From: Cladophialophora immunda
Taxonomy: Eukaryota; Ascomycota; Eurotiomycetes; Chaetothyriales; Herpotrichiellaceae
DNA: 64,000 nt
Reading direction: 5' to 3'
Assembly (NCBI RefSeq): GCF_000835495.1
Contig: NW_015622541.1
Span: 124,001 to 188,000 of the forward strand
Each line of letters starts with the position of its first letter. The first letter of the stretch is position 1. Positions 1 to 10,533 of this stretch are shown here, piece by piece. The notes below the pieces were generated by a model. That model saw only the letters and a list, made by a program, of their open reading frames with translations, was not told where the DNA came from and made no database searches. The position numbers and the translations under genes were made by a program.

Positions 1-1429
1 TTGTTTCGCGCATCTTGCTCTCGTATTCGAAATCTCCGCCCTATCGTCTTATCCTAACTCACTCGCTGGACGTGACGAGAGATGACAATAGTCAGAGAAC
101 GGACAGCGAGGCTAATGATCCGACCAGCTTGATGCTTCCAGTTTCTGCTCCATGCAGCATATAACAGTGGGTGGGGTGAGCGTGTTTTCTCGGTCGCTTC
201 CTGATTATATAGGCTGTATCCAGTCTATCTTCAAATGGATCGCTTGTCGTCCCCACTTGATTGGCTTTCCCTGCTATTTCCCTGCTCTTGCATACGCCAT
301 AGACTTCAAGAGACAATACAAACTGGAGTTATATATCATCCACCGCCCAAGGGCGCAGGACGACCACGGTATGCTAAAGTAAAAACATGTTGCCGACTTG
401 CGAGCCATCGTATGGTTGTCCCAGGTTTGGAAGGATCTCCTTAGCGAGTTGCATCAGCATCAATATCAAGGGGCCGACAAGTAATTTACGTGACGACTGT
501 GAGAGAAACCCAAGTTCCGAGGCTTCTCGACGATATCACTATTGTTATAGCCAAAAACTTCGCTGACAAGGACAAAGGAACGACCCTTGTAGCTTGACAA
601 AACACAGTCGGCCGGCATCCAGTCACCCCTGTTGCAGCTGGAAGATGCATTTCGATCTCTTGATGGGTGACTCGAGTGTGGCAAGGTAGAGAGTTTGCCA
701 GACTTGATCAAAATTTTTTTTGGCACCTGATGGGTGGACCTCGACGTTCTCCCCTGATCAAGCACAGCCTTGTTCAGCCTCGCAGGACGTCGGACTTATT
801 GCGGGATCCTCCAGGAAGATGTTAAGCCTCTTGAGCGACAGACGAATCATAACACTTCTAGAATGAACCGGCCTAGATCTTGCACATCAGCTGGTAAGTC
901 AGCTCGTACTTCTACTCCGCAAAGGTGATTGATTCACCCAGTCGTTTAAGTCTTGAAGCTTGATGAGAGCGGACAGGTCACCGTGGCCCCAGCATTTGTG
1001 AGGGAAAGCACGCAATCGAGGCTACCTGCGGTCTAATTTGCCCCAGTCAACGGCACACGTTCACACTGTGTTGCAGTGCAGATATTGTTATGCGCATCTT
1101 CAGAGTGGGTCACACCACACAGGCAAAGCCATCACGCCAGATCCGCACACTGATAAGTGCAGAGAAATTCTCTGGTCGTTAGTCTATCCAATGGTGCTTT
1201 ATCTCTCGCTCGACAATGAAGCGATCCCACATTCCACGAGAATGAACCCTGTCAAAGAGCAGACTGGAAAATTGCGTGCTTGTTTGGACTTCGTGCATCA
1301 TTCAAAAAAAATTGGCTTGGAAGCAGAAGTTTGGTGGTGAGTAAATTTGGCATTATAAGACTTCAAAGGTCTCTGCCGAACGAGTAAATCTTGCCACGCT
1401 TGCAAATCACTGATATCGTTGAGAGCAAT
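1..1429. other. Gene-free stretch upstream of the MFS transporter
   Basis: No reading frame here resembles a protein family on either strand; the open frames are short (at most about 100 codons) and of random composition. The downstream end should hold the promoter and 5' leader of the transporter that starts at 1430. Isolated TGCGG or CCGCA elements are seen near 796, 915 and 1024 but are not arranged as a clear dyad. Confidence 0.5.
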
Positions 1430-2962
1430 ATGGCAACCAAGGAAAGTGTTTTGTCTGAAGTCAATCCCTCTCCTAACACGACGCACACAGTTACAGCAGG
1501 CAGGACGAAGAATGCCGATGCCGCTTTGGAACTCCTTGCCTCCACCGGCGGCCTGGAGCAACCGACAGATCCAGCGCGGAGCCGCCGACTTCTGCGACGT
1601 ATCGACTACCATATTATGCCGCTAATTTGCACCGTCTACTTTCTTCAATACCTCGACAAAACCTCCATCTCGTATGCAAGTGTCACAGGTCTCAAGGAGT
1701 CGGCTCACCTCGTTGGGAACCAGTTTAACTGGGTGGCTTCGATATTCTTTTTCGGCCAGCTGACGTTTGAGTTTCCAACCATCTACGTCTTGCAGTTGTT
1801 CCCACTGGCCAAGTATGTTAGTGTCAATGTTGTCATATGGGGCGCAATCCTAGCAGCTCTGGCGGCATGCAAGTCTTTCGCCAGTTTGATGGTCTGCCGT
1901 TTCTTCCTTGGGGCGGCAGAGGCGACCATCGTCCCTGCATGGGTTGTGTTCACTAGCCAGTGGTACAGAAAAGAGGAACAGGCTTTCCGCGTGGGCATCT
2001 GGTTCTCCATGTGTGGATTCTCTCAGATGTTTGGAGGGTATTTTGCTTATGGTGTCGCCAGACATGTCGGGGGAGATGTCCATGCCGCCTTGAAGGGATG
2101 GCAAATCATCTTCTTGTTCCTGGGGCTTTTGACCGTCGTGATCGGTGTGATTTTCTGGTTCATCCTTCCGGATTCACCAGCAGTGGCGGGCTTTCTTTCG
2201 CAAGAAGAAAGGGTTCAACATGTGGAACGTATCCGAGGGAATGAACAGGGAATTGGGTCCAAGACGTTCAAGTGGGAGCAATTCTGGGAAGCGCTCGCTG
2301 ATACCAATACCTGGCTTTATGCATTCTGGGTCTTTGCCGCCAATATTCCCAACTCCATCGCCACTAGCTTCGGTAACATCCTCGTCACTGGCATGGGCTA
2401 CAGCAAACTCAACTCCCTTTTGCTGGTTACGCCGCTTGGCGCGTACGAAGTTGTCATACTTATTGGGGTGACCTACCTGGCCATGAAGACGGAGCAAAGA
2501 CTGTGGTGCTGCATCATTACACACATCCCCTCTTTTGTTGGCGCGATCCTCATGGCAACGACCGAGAAGACTCCAGCACTAATCGGCTACTACCTAAGCG
2601 GAGGTATTCCCATCGGTTGGACGACCATTCTTGGACTTCAAGCGAGTAACGTCGCAGGATCTACGAAGAAAATCACCGTCACCTGCATCGGCACCATTGC
2701 TTATACAGTGGGCAATATCATATCGCCTCAAACCTTCCAGATAAAAGATGCCCCCAGGTACCTCCCAGCCAAAATCTCGATTGTGATTCTCTACTTCTTA
2801 ATCACAGTCGACTTGTACCTTATTCGGATGGTGTATGTGCGACGCAACAAGAAGCGTGACGAGCAAAAGGCGGCGCTGGGCGAGGCTTATGTGGTGGAAA
2901 AGAATCACGAGTTTCAAGACTTGACTGACATTCAAAACCAAGAGTTTCGGTATTCGTTGTGA
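1430..2962 (+). CDS. MFS transporter, anion:cation symporter (Dal5/allantoate permease-like) family
   Basis: A single-exon frame of 510 aa encoding a membrane transporter of the major facilitator superfamily, in the fungal allantoate/vitamin/organic-anion (ACS) branch. A hydrophilic N-terminus of about 70 residues is followed by the family start of TM1, with the signature YLDKTSISYAS, then about 12 hydrophobic segments, a hydrophilic central loop and a charged C-terminal tail. The ATG at 1430 is the first in frame; the frame is open 13 codons further upstream but only from a non-ATG codon. Length is normal for the family, about 500 aa. The substrate cannot be read from sequence; relatives carry allantoate, nicotinate, pantothenate, dipeptides or sugar acids. 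The next gene is a secreted tannase/feruloyl esterase on the same strand, which is compatible with uptake of a released aromatic or organic acid, but that is inference. Confidence 0.88.
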   Translation: MATKESVLSEVNPSPNTTHTVTAGRTKNADAALELLASTGGLEQPTDPARSRRLLRRIDYHIMPLICTVYFLQYLDKTSISYASVTGLKESAHLVGNQFNWVASIFFFGQLTFEFPTIYVLQLFPLAKYVSVNVVIWGAILAALAACKSFASLMVCRFFLGAAEATIVPAWVVFTSQWYRKEEQAFRVGIWFSMCGFSQMFGGYFAYGVARHVGGDVHAALKGWQIIFLFLGLLTVVIGVIFWFILPDSPAVAGFLSQEERVQHVERIRGNEQGIGSKTFKWEQFWEALADTNTWLYAFWVFAANIPNSIATSFGNILVTGMGYSKLNSLLLVTPLGAYEVVILIGVTYLAMKTEQRLWCCIITHIPSFVGAILMATTEKTPALIGYYLSGGIPIGWTTILGLQASNVAGSTKKITVTCIGTIAYTVGNIISPQTFQIKDAPRYLPAKISIVILYFLITVDLYLIRMVYVRRNKKRDEQKAALGEAYVVEKNHEFQDLTDIQNQEFRYSL

Positions 2963-3811
2963 GAGGAAGGGCTGCTAAGTACCTCTTCATCTAGCTTATT
3001 TTTAATAGCACATTTAGATACAACATCCAGCGCAGGCCACGAGAAGGGTTCTATCAGTGGCCATGCTAAACTCGGCGTACAGTATGGGCTGGATAAGCTT
3101 ATTGCAACAAGTTCCTATGATAGCTGCGCTTGCGCTCGGGTTTCCATTGACCGGGGTCCCATTCTACACCATTCATGGATCAAACACCACTGCTATTATA
3201 TTCCACAGCGCCTCGAAAGGACCTCTGCAACACCCGAGCATCTTACATACCAGCCGGGCCCTCCTGCTTCCAGATAGGCATGGACAGATTCGAGGTTGCC
3301 AAGCCTGACATCGTCTCCACTGATGGCGACAATACCTTTCTCGGCCATCGCTGGACCATCTCCACCAACAAAACACGCGTCAAAATGCAAAATGCAGAAG
3401 CAAAAGCACCATCTTACGCAAAACCTTTGCAGCTCCCCACACCCTGCCGCGAGCAAGTCGCATCCTCTTACGCAAGAGACTAGGCATAACCTGGCTAGGA
3501 AGTACCTGTGACGGTCTCATCAACTATCGTTAGGCTGTCTTCGAGCCGCCGACTTGGTCCCATATGACAAGCTATTCTCCAAAAGCAAGCACTATGTGGC
3601 GGCTCAGCAACGACGACTTTTAGAGTTCCCCAGGTGATCGGTTACACCGGCGTACGCGGCCTCTTGATTGCAGAAGTTCACGGCCTCGCAGTTTTGATCT
3701 CCGGTATAAAGACCGTCGTCATGGGCAGGAACCAGAGCCCTGCGGTTCTTACGACCATTCTGACCGTCTCCGACGAGGCTCCATCGACTTTCGCTGCTCT
3801 TCTGTCATAGT
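2963..3811. other. Intergenic region, MFS transporter to tannase
   Basis: Holds the 3' end of the transporter transcript and the promoter of the tannase-like gene. No conserved coding sequence or RNA gene recognised; the open frames have no family resemblance. Confidence 0.45.
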
Positions 3812-5596
3812 ATGCAGTGCCCTACCTCCATTTCTGCCGTCGTGGCCATCGCCGCCATAGCCAATGCCGTCTCGCTCTCCGACATCTGTACGGTGACAAA
3901 GATCCAATCCATATTGCCTTCCAATGGGACCCTCCTCGGGTTCGACTTTATTCCATCGGTCGTGATGGCGAGCCCTATCTACAATGCGACCACGGGCATG
4001 GCAGGTGGCATGGAAAGCACTACTACAGCCAATGCCCAAACTTACAGCTACTGTAACATCAGCGTCACCTACACACATCCGGGCAAGGACGACACGGTGA
4101 CGGTCAAGTACGCGTTCCCCGAACCATCCAAATTCAAAAAGAGATTCTACGTCTCCGGCGGTGGAGGGTATTCTCTTTCAAGCGATGCTTCCGGCGGGCT
4201 GCAATATGGCGCTGCTTCGGGCGCAACCAGTGCGGGCTACGACGCCTTCGACTATACCTACATGGACAAAGTCCTGACAGGCAATGGATCGATCAACTGG
4301 GATGCCACCTACATGTTCGGCTTTCAGGCGCTGGGTGAGATGACGCTGCTGGGGAAAACCTTGACCCGGAGCTTCTATGGCATGTCCAACACCTCAAAGG
4401 TGTACACATATTTCGAGGGCTGTTCCGATGGTGGACGAGAGGGCATGAGCCAGGTCCAGCGGTGGGGTGAAGAATATGATGGGGTCATCGCTGGCGCTCC
4501 GGCCTTACGTTTCGCGCAGCAGCAAGTCCTCCACGTCTTTTCCTCGGCCGTCGAGCACCGCCAGGGATACTATCCTCCCCCCTGCGCGTTGAACAAGATT
4601 GTCAATGCCACTATCGAGGCGTGCGATCCTCTCGACGGCCGAACCGACGGGGTCGTGTCGCGAACGGATCTTTGCCAGCTCCACTTCAATCTCAGCTCGA
4701 TCGTGGGTGAGTCGTACTACTGTGCCGACACCTCCAGTACGTCTCTCGGCTTCGGCTACAGCAGTGGCGGAGGGCCTTCTTCCGCAGGCAGTACCACCAG
4801 CTATGAACCCGACCAGAACGGCACGGTCACTTCCAAGGACGTGGCCGTGGCTCAGGCAATCTATGACGGTCTTCATGACTCCTCTGGCCAACGGGCGTAC
4901 CTGTCCTGGCAGATTGCTTCAGAGCTGGGAGATGCAGCGACGGTCTGGAGCAACACCACCAACTCGTGGACTCTCAGTATCCCGTCCACGGGAGGCGAAT
5001 ACGTGACTCGATTTATCCAATTGCTCAACACTACCAACCTCTCCGACCTAGACGGTGTCACCTATGATACGCTGGTCGACTGGATGAACACTGGGATGAT
5101 CCGATACTTAGACAGCCTCCAAACGACTCTTCCCGACCTGACTACATTCCGGTCCTCGGGCGGCAAGTTGCTCCACTACCATGGCGAGTCGGACCCCAGC
5201 ATCCCGTCCGCATCGTCCGTTCATTACTGGCAGTCTGTTCGTTCCATCATGTACGGCAATCTGACATCAGATGCGGCTCTCGCAGAATTGGAAAGCTGGT
5301 ATCAACTCTACCTGATTCCTGGCGCAGCTCATTGTGGCACCAACTCTCTTCAACCAGGACCATATCCAGAGAACAACATGAACACTATGATTGACTGGGT
5401 CGAAAATGGCGTCAAACCTACTCGCCTCAACACCACCGTATCGTCGGGCCCCTACGCCAACGAGACCCAGTTGCTTTGCCCGTGGCCCCTGCGTCCCATG
5501 TGGACGGATAATGCTACGTTTGACTGTGTCGACGACGAACAGTCGATGGAGAGCTGGACTTACACCTTCCCCGCTTTTAACCTTCCAGTGTACTGA
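3812..5596 (+). CDS. Secreted tannase / feruloyl esterase family hydrolase
   Basis: A 594-aa single-exon protein of the tannase/feruloyl esterase family, serine hydrolases that cleave galloyl or hydroxycinnamoyl esters of plant polyphenols and cell-wall polysaccharides. The N-terminus (MQCPTSISAVVAIAAIANA) is a signal peptide, so the protein is expected outside the cell. The family CS-D-HC arrangement is visible: Cys204-Ser205 in GCSDGGREG, Asp461 in GESDPS and His507-Cys508 in GAAHCGT, giving a catalytic Ser-Asp-His triad with the disulfide joining the two neighbouring cysteines. A calcium-loop-like segment, DPLDGRTDGV, lies in the lid region, and many N-x-S/T sites fit secretion. Length matches fungal tannases (about 530-600 aa). 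Whether it prefers tannic or ferulic esters cannot be decided. Two MFS genes flank it, one of which could import the released acid. Confidence 0.93.
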   Translation: MQCPTSISAVVAIAAIANAVSLSDICTVTKIQSILPSNGTLLGFDFIPSVVMASPIYNATTGMAGGMESTTTANAQTYSYCNISVTYTHPGKDDTVTVKYAFPEPSKFKKRFYVSGGGGYSLSSDASGGLQYGAASGATSAGYDAFDYTYMDKVLTGNGSINWDATYMFGFQALGEMTLLGKTLTRSFYGMSNTSKVYTYFEGCSDGGREGMSQVQRWGEEYDGVIAGAPALRFAQQQVLHVFSSAVEHRQGYYPPPCALNKIVNATIEACDPLDGRTDGVVSRTDLCQLHFNLSSIVGESYYCADTSSTSLGFGYSSGGGPSSAGSTTSYEPDQNGTVTSKDVAVAQAIYDGLHDSSGQRAYLSWQIASELGDAATVWSNTTNSWTLSIPSTGGEYVTRFIQLLNTTNLSDLDGVTYDTLVDWMNTGMIRYLDSLQTTLPDLTTFRSSGGKLLHYHGESDPSIPSASSVHYWQSVRSIMYGNLTSDAALAELESWYQLYLIPGAAHCGTNSLQPGPYPENNMNTMIDWVENGVKPTRLNTTVSSGPYANETQLLCPWPLRPMWTDNATFDCVDDEQSMESWTYTFPAFNLPVY

Positions 5597-5763
5597 ATAC
5601 AACACAACGAACTGGAAAAGCAGACTGATCGGCAACCTGGCCAGCGATTCCAGAGGCACCCACGTCTTTTCATTGATCTTGTGTACGTTTGAACCATTTA
5701 GACAAGGCTTACCCGGAAAGAAAAGCAAAGCAAAATTCCCCCTCGCGTCTTTGTTGCCGGGAT

Positions 5764-7257
5764 CTAGTACGAGTATCTGTGTGCCTTGTTCTGTCCGTCA
5801 GTCAGGTCCTCGTCCGTGCTGGGCCTGCTGCCGCCGTCGTCGTCTAAGGCGACACAACCATGACCGGCGCGGTCGCGGGCCCGGTTGGCCAAGATGGCCA
5901 AGAGCCAGTAGATGCCGCCGGCAGCGATCATGAGGGCGTAGCATACGATGAGGGCCCAGATGCCCAGCTGGTAGTAGGGGGCCTGGCTCTCGCGGAAGAA
6001 CTGGGGCCCGAAGATTTCGCTGACAGCCAGGGAGACGCCCATGGAGGCGTTGACGAACGGCCGCTTGGTGCTGCCGCGGGTGTTGGCCGTGGCGATTGCG
6101 ATGGCCATGACGAAGCCGACGTTGTAGAAGCCCATCAGGTACACGCCTCCTAGGGCGACAGTGCGCTGCGTGTCGACGTCGACCGCGTGGATGATGATGG
6201 CCCCGGCCAACGCTGGGAGCGTGCCAACCATCCACCACAGACAGCGCGTGTTGGGGATGTAGTAGGCCAGCACGGAGCACAGGACCTGTCCGACGATGCC
6301 CACCGCGGCCTGCGGCGCGGCCAGGAGGTTCGTGCGCTGGACCGAATACCCGAAGCCTTTGATGATCAAGGGGTTGAAGTTGGTGATGCCGGATGCCGTC
6401 ACGCCTTGGGCCATGACGCCGGCCAGCAGGACCCAGTACTTGGCCGACAGGAGGGCTTCGGCACACTGGCTCAGCTGAAAGTTTGTCCGCCTGTCGTTGT
6501 TGTTCTTCTGCTGCGTGTCGGCTAGCCGGGCGATGGCGACCTCCTTTTCACGCGGGCTCAGGAACCATGCTGTGCCTGGTGAGACTGGCAGGAGGAAGAA
6601 GGCCAGCAGGCCGACCAGGACGGTGGCGGAACCGTAGATCAGGAAGAGGTATCGCCAGTTCGGCAGGGAGCCGTGGGCATTGTTGATGGCGAAAGCCAGC
6701 AGGCCGCCAAAGACGCCGGCGAATGTATTGTACCACAACGCCGTCCGCAGCGGTTGTTCCCGCCTCTTCCACCAGTTCCCGATGAGGATCATGGCCGAGG
6801 GGAACGCCGGTGCCTCAAGCAGCCCGAGGAAGAACCGTACCGTTGCAAGCCCGGCAAAGTCGTTGCAGGCCGACATGCACATCATGGTGATGCCCCAGCA
6901 AATGGCTGCCGCCCCAATAAGCCGCCCCACGGGGACCTTCGTGATCAGAAAGGCAGAGACGGGCAGGCCCAAGAGGTAGCCAAAGTAGAAGATGCTGCCA
7001 AGCCAGCTATACTCCTGGCCCTTCAGGTGCGTATCGACCTTCATGCCCATGATGGCCGCGTATGCGAGACAGTTTTTGTCCAGGAACATGAGGAATGCAA
7101 GGAGGACGATGAAGGTGAGAATGACGGCGTCGGTTTTCATGATGATCTTGCGCTCCTCGGTGGGGTCGGCATGGACCAAGGGGTTCTCGTCCACGAGAAT
7201 CTCCTCTTTTGGCGACATCTTGTCGGCGTGGTCGGTGTTGGGGGGGATGGGGCCCAT
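5764..7257 (-). CDS. MFS transporter, ACS (Dal5-like) family
   Basis: A 497-aa single-exon membrane transporter of the same ACS branch as the protein at 1430-2962 but clearly distinct in sequence. TM1 carries FLDKNCLAYAAIMGM, followed by GSIFYFGYLLGLP in TM2; about 12 hydrophobic segments are present, and the C-terminus is short and polar. The start is set at the ATG at 7257 (MGPIPPNTDHADKMSPKEE); the frame is open for 70 more codons, but that extension is basic, low-complexity and unlike the family. The gene is transcribed away from the Zn2Cys6 regulator at 7944 across about 690 bp, and the same stretch of DNA contains a hydroxyproline dehydratase and a D-amino-acid oxidase, so it could be the uptake system of that locus. 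That link is inferred from position only. Confidence 0.87.
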   Translation of the reverse strand: MGPIPPNTDHADKMSPKEEILVDENPLVHADPTEERKIIMKTDAVILTFIVLLAFLMFLDKNCLAYAAIMGMKVDTHLKGQEYSWLGSIFYFGYLLGLPVSAFLITKVPVGRLIGAAAICWGITMMCMSACNDFAGLATVRFFLGLLEAPAFPSAMILIGNWWKRREQPLRTALWYNTFAGVFGGLLAFAINNAHGSLPNWRYLFLIYGSATVLVGLLAFFLLPVSPGTAWFLSPREKEVAIARLADTQQKNNNDRRTNFQLSQCAEALLSAKYWVLLAGVMAQGVTASGITNFNPLIIKGFGYSVQRTNLLAAPQAAVGIVGQVLCSVLAYYIPNTRCLWWMVGTLPALAGAIIIHAVDVDTQRTVALGGVYLMGFYNVGFVMAIAIATANTRGSTKRPFVNASMGVSLAVSEIFGPQFFRESQAPYYQLGIWALIVCYALMIAAGGIYWLLAILANRARDRAGHGCVALDDDGGSRPSTDEDLTDGQNKAHRYSY

Positions 7258-7943
7258 GCTGCTGGTTGGCCGCTTGTTAGAATGTGTTCTCGTTGTCGAA
7301 GACTGATTCCGTCGCCTCAGTTGAACACAGAGCAAGGCAAGACGCAGCATACACCTCTTAAATAGACGGTGAGCTCGCCTGGCGATGGAGAGATAAGGGT
7401 CGACGAACCCCGTCTCGATACCCTTGTGACCGTGTGCGACACCCACGTTCTTGTGCCATCGAGCCACGTCTGAGGAGGTATTTCGTGTATCGTCTTGAAT
7501 GGGGAAGTGATTGTTATCTGCGAAAGCGGCTGCTGGGGCCGCGGGTTGGGAAAGTATCTTCAGGGATTCGTGTTGGAGTGCGCGGGAAGACCATCCGCCA
7601 GCTTAAACGTGGTGGAGTTAGCATCGTAGAAGGTCGAAAAGGTTACTTGCCGCTCCGCTGATAAGCGATAAGCCGAAGAAACGATAGCGAGGACTGAGAA
7701 CCTGTTGCCATGTCGCAGACTGCCTCTGATCCAGCCATCCCAGGAAGCAGATCTTGGACCATCAACTCATTGGGACTCGTCAGGTTACAAAGCAGCCAGA
7801 TGCGCACTAAGCTCAACTGGGAATCGATCCTGCTTGGCCACAACCTATCGAGTATCGAGCTATCGAAGTCTGGCTTCCGTCCTACAAGCCTCCTTTTGCC
7901 TTGGTATAATACAACAGCTATTATGCGGTGGTGCCGTTAAGCG
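7258..7943. promoter_or_regulatory. Divergent promoter region between MFS transporter and Zn2Cys6 regulator
   Basis: About 690 bp of non-coding DNA between two head-to-head genes. GC-rich half-sites of the CGG type occur, including GCGG followed nine bases later by CCGC near 7530, an arrangement Zn2Cys6 dimers can bind. No experimental support; the region is listed because both neighbours must take their promoters from it. Confidence 0.4.
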
Positions 7944-10486
7944 ATGGTGACGCCTGTGAACGAACAGCCGTCGCAGAAACGAGTTGCTAACGCGTGAGTG
8001 CCCGTGACGGGACCCTAGCATTTTCTCATTCCCCATACTCCCTCATCTAATCGTGTGGAGCAGGTGTCAATACTGCAAGAGACGTAAGATCAAATGCTCT
8101 GGCACGGCACCATGTAGCAATTGCACCCGTCGCCAGATCTCATGTGTTTTTGAAGAGGTGGACAAGAAAGTTCTCGTCTCGGAAAGGCGAGTCCTGCTAT
8201 CTTCTGTTGCCACTGAGGTGTCTGGTGTCTGACGATTCGACAGGTATCTGCTAGAGTTGGAGAGACAACACAATGATAGCCCTGGCCAGGAGGTTTCTGG
8301 TGCAGCCAGAACTCCGTCTGTGCCCTCGCTCATCACACCCAATGTCCAGATTAGTATTCCCGGTGACATGAGTACAGTGCCCCAGTTTCTTCGGAAGGAC
8401 AGCGCTGACCATCTCAAGACAATGAACAGGAGAGGGCTGAAGTCCGGGATCCTGAACTGCAAGGTTCAGATGAGCAGTCCGATTATCTCCCGTCTGACTC
8501 AATCACCAATCCTTTGGTGTCTCACACATCTACCCACGTGCGAGATTCTGTCGGAAGATATAGTAGGCTGATTAAAATCTCGACTGGATTCAAGTGACGA
8601 GTTAATGAAGTCTGTAGGATTTCTCGGGCCATCTTCGACTTGGACATTTAGCCAGCGGGTATTCAATCTATTGAAAGACGCCTTTCCAGAGGCCCAATCT
8701 ACTCCGGTTCCGTTGAACCTTGATGGTACTGCGTATCAGCTAGACTGGACCAGTGCAGACCGTAGCAGCCCGGTCGACACCACAGATCTCCCATCAATGG
8801 ATTACACCCTCTATTTGATGAATGCTGTCAAGTTTCATACGTGCCAAATGTTTCGGCCTTTCGACGAGGAAGACTTCACTCGCAATCTTTACGAGTTCCA
8901 TGAACGAGGACTAGACAAGGTCCAGTCTTCAAAACTTTGGTTCATCGAGTTCCTCTTGGTTATCGCTCTTGGTAAAGCCGTGGTCATCGTGGTCAAGGAC
9001 CCGACCACGGCGCCGGGCTCGATATGGTTCCAACGCGCCATGTCCATCATGCCAGACTTCGTGGGTCTTCAGCGTGAACCCAATCTTGCTATTCAGGTAC
9101 TATGTCTCGTTGCATTGTACTTGATATCTGTGGACTGGAAAGAGGCGGCCTATGGATATGTAAGTCGCATCCAGCGCCTTTCTCTTGATTTCATTAACAA
9201 CAGCGCATGTCAGATCGGCCAGGCAGTCCGCTTGTGCTTAGTAGAGGGCTTCCACCGTGGAACGCCTCGCCAGATCATGGGTGACAGGGTGGCCAGCCAC
9301 CATCGAGACATCTGGTGGACTGTCTATATCCTCGATCGGAGATTGTCGTCTATGATCGGCGTCCCGAGCTCAGTTCAAGACGTCGATATTACCTGCCCTC
9401 TACCCGGTCTTGATGACCATTCTCAACGCGGAACAGTGCTGAACATTAATGTCAAGATCTCCAGGCTAATGACACAAATTATTAATTGTGAGCTCTGTAA
9501 CATTTTGTGTTGAAGGTTCTCTACTGACACGTTTCAGCCGTTTATAGTGTCGAGCGGCTTGGTCGGCCATTTGTCAAGACTGTTCAATCTGTTCTCCGTG
9601 ACATGGCAGCAATCGCTCATGAGATGGATGTTGTGTGCTCTTCGGCGGCTTATGGTAGCATTGGAGCTGTTTCGACCGTTGCAGGCCATATCCAACTGTC
9701 CTATCACCAGGTATGTCGTGCATCCAACACACCCACCCCTTAGAATATTGACCTCCTTACCCTTGCAGTGCATTCTCCTCGCCACGCGACCGCTTCTACT
9801 TCACCTCATGATCGCTCGTCTCGAGGGCTCTGTAGGCCCAGGAGACCTTGAGAAAACGCTCTTGCCCCAGACTAAAAATCTACTTGACACCTGCCTCCAA
9901 TCTGCGAGAATCACGCTGAGAATCCTCCTCACTCTGTACGAACACCATTTAATTGGCGAGTCAGAACCGTTTTGCACTCGTGAAGTATTGCACTAATGAC
10001 ATCTTAGACTCGTTCCTGCCTTTCGACCTTGAGAGTGCATTTTCTGCCGCCTTTATTGTGACTATGGCGTCCGCTCTTGTGCCTACAATGATCGTTGATG
10101 CAGCTACCTATAGGGCTACTAGCGATCGCATTATAGATTACCTGATCCGCAAGGGCAATGTTCCGGCGCAACTGAGAAAGAAGGAACTGCTGTGTCTTGA
10201 TCAGATGATCCAGCCCTTACTCGATCACAGAGATCAGCATTTGCCGCCGCCTATCCACGCTTCTCAGCCGCCAGCACACGCTTTCTCTCCAGACTTTGGC
10301 ACGCTGGGTGGTTGGAGGGCGGGTCCCGGAGAGAGTGGCTTCAGCCCTTCTCAGATGTTGAACATTGCAGATCAACTGGATACGCATACCCAAGGATCAG
10401 CGACAATCAACGGAGATTGGACAACAACAAGCCCGTGGGTCTGGTGGACTGAACAACAAAATGACCAGATGAACCAATTTATTTGA
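7944..10486 (+). CDS. Zn2Cys6 transcription factor, nine exons
   Basis: Reconstructed exons: 7944-7993, 8064-8186, 8244-8353 (or 8362), 8419-8562, 8618-9159, 9214-9487, 9538-9710, 9769-9955 and 10008-10486, giving about 693 aa. Exons 1-2 encode the binuclear zinc cluster (ACQYCKRRKIKCSGTAPCSNC, interrupted by intron 1) followed by a short linker and a predicted dimerisation helix (YLLELERQ). The middle homology region of the fungal-specific TF domain is visible from FLGPSSTWTF through HHRDIWWTVYILDRRLS to HLIDSFLPFDLE. Frame continuity requires GC-AG introns at 8187-8243 and 9956-10007, both with donor GCGAGT; the other introns are GT-AG. The donor of intron 3 is ambiguous (8354 or 8363, both in frame). 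The gene ends 47 bp from the convergent stop of the hydroxyproline dehydratase, and it is a natural candidate regulator for that gene, the D-amino-acid oxidase and the MFS transporter. Confidence 0.88.
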
Positions 10487-10533
10487 GTTGAGCAGAGTCT
10501 CCCTTGAAGCTTTGACGACTCTGTGTCGAGGCT

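Noticed and set aside
5798..6525. Long frames on both strands inside the second MFS gene
   Set aside because: GC-rich third positions of the real gene create open shadow frames; their products are R/H/G-rich and unlike proteins.
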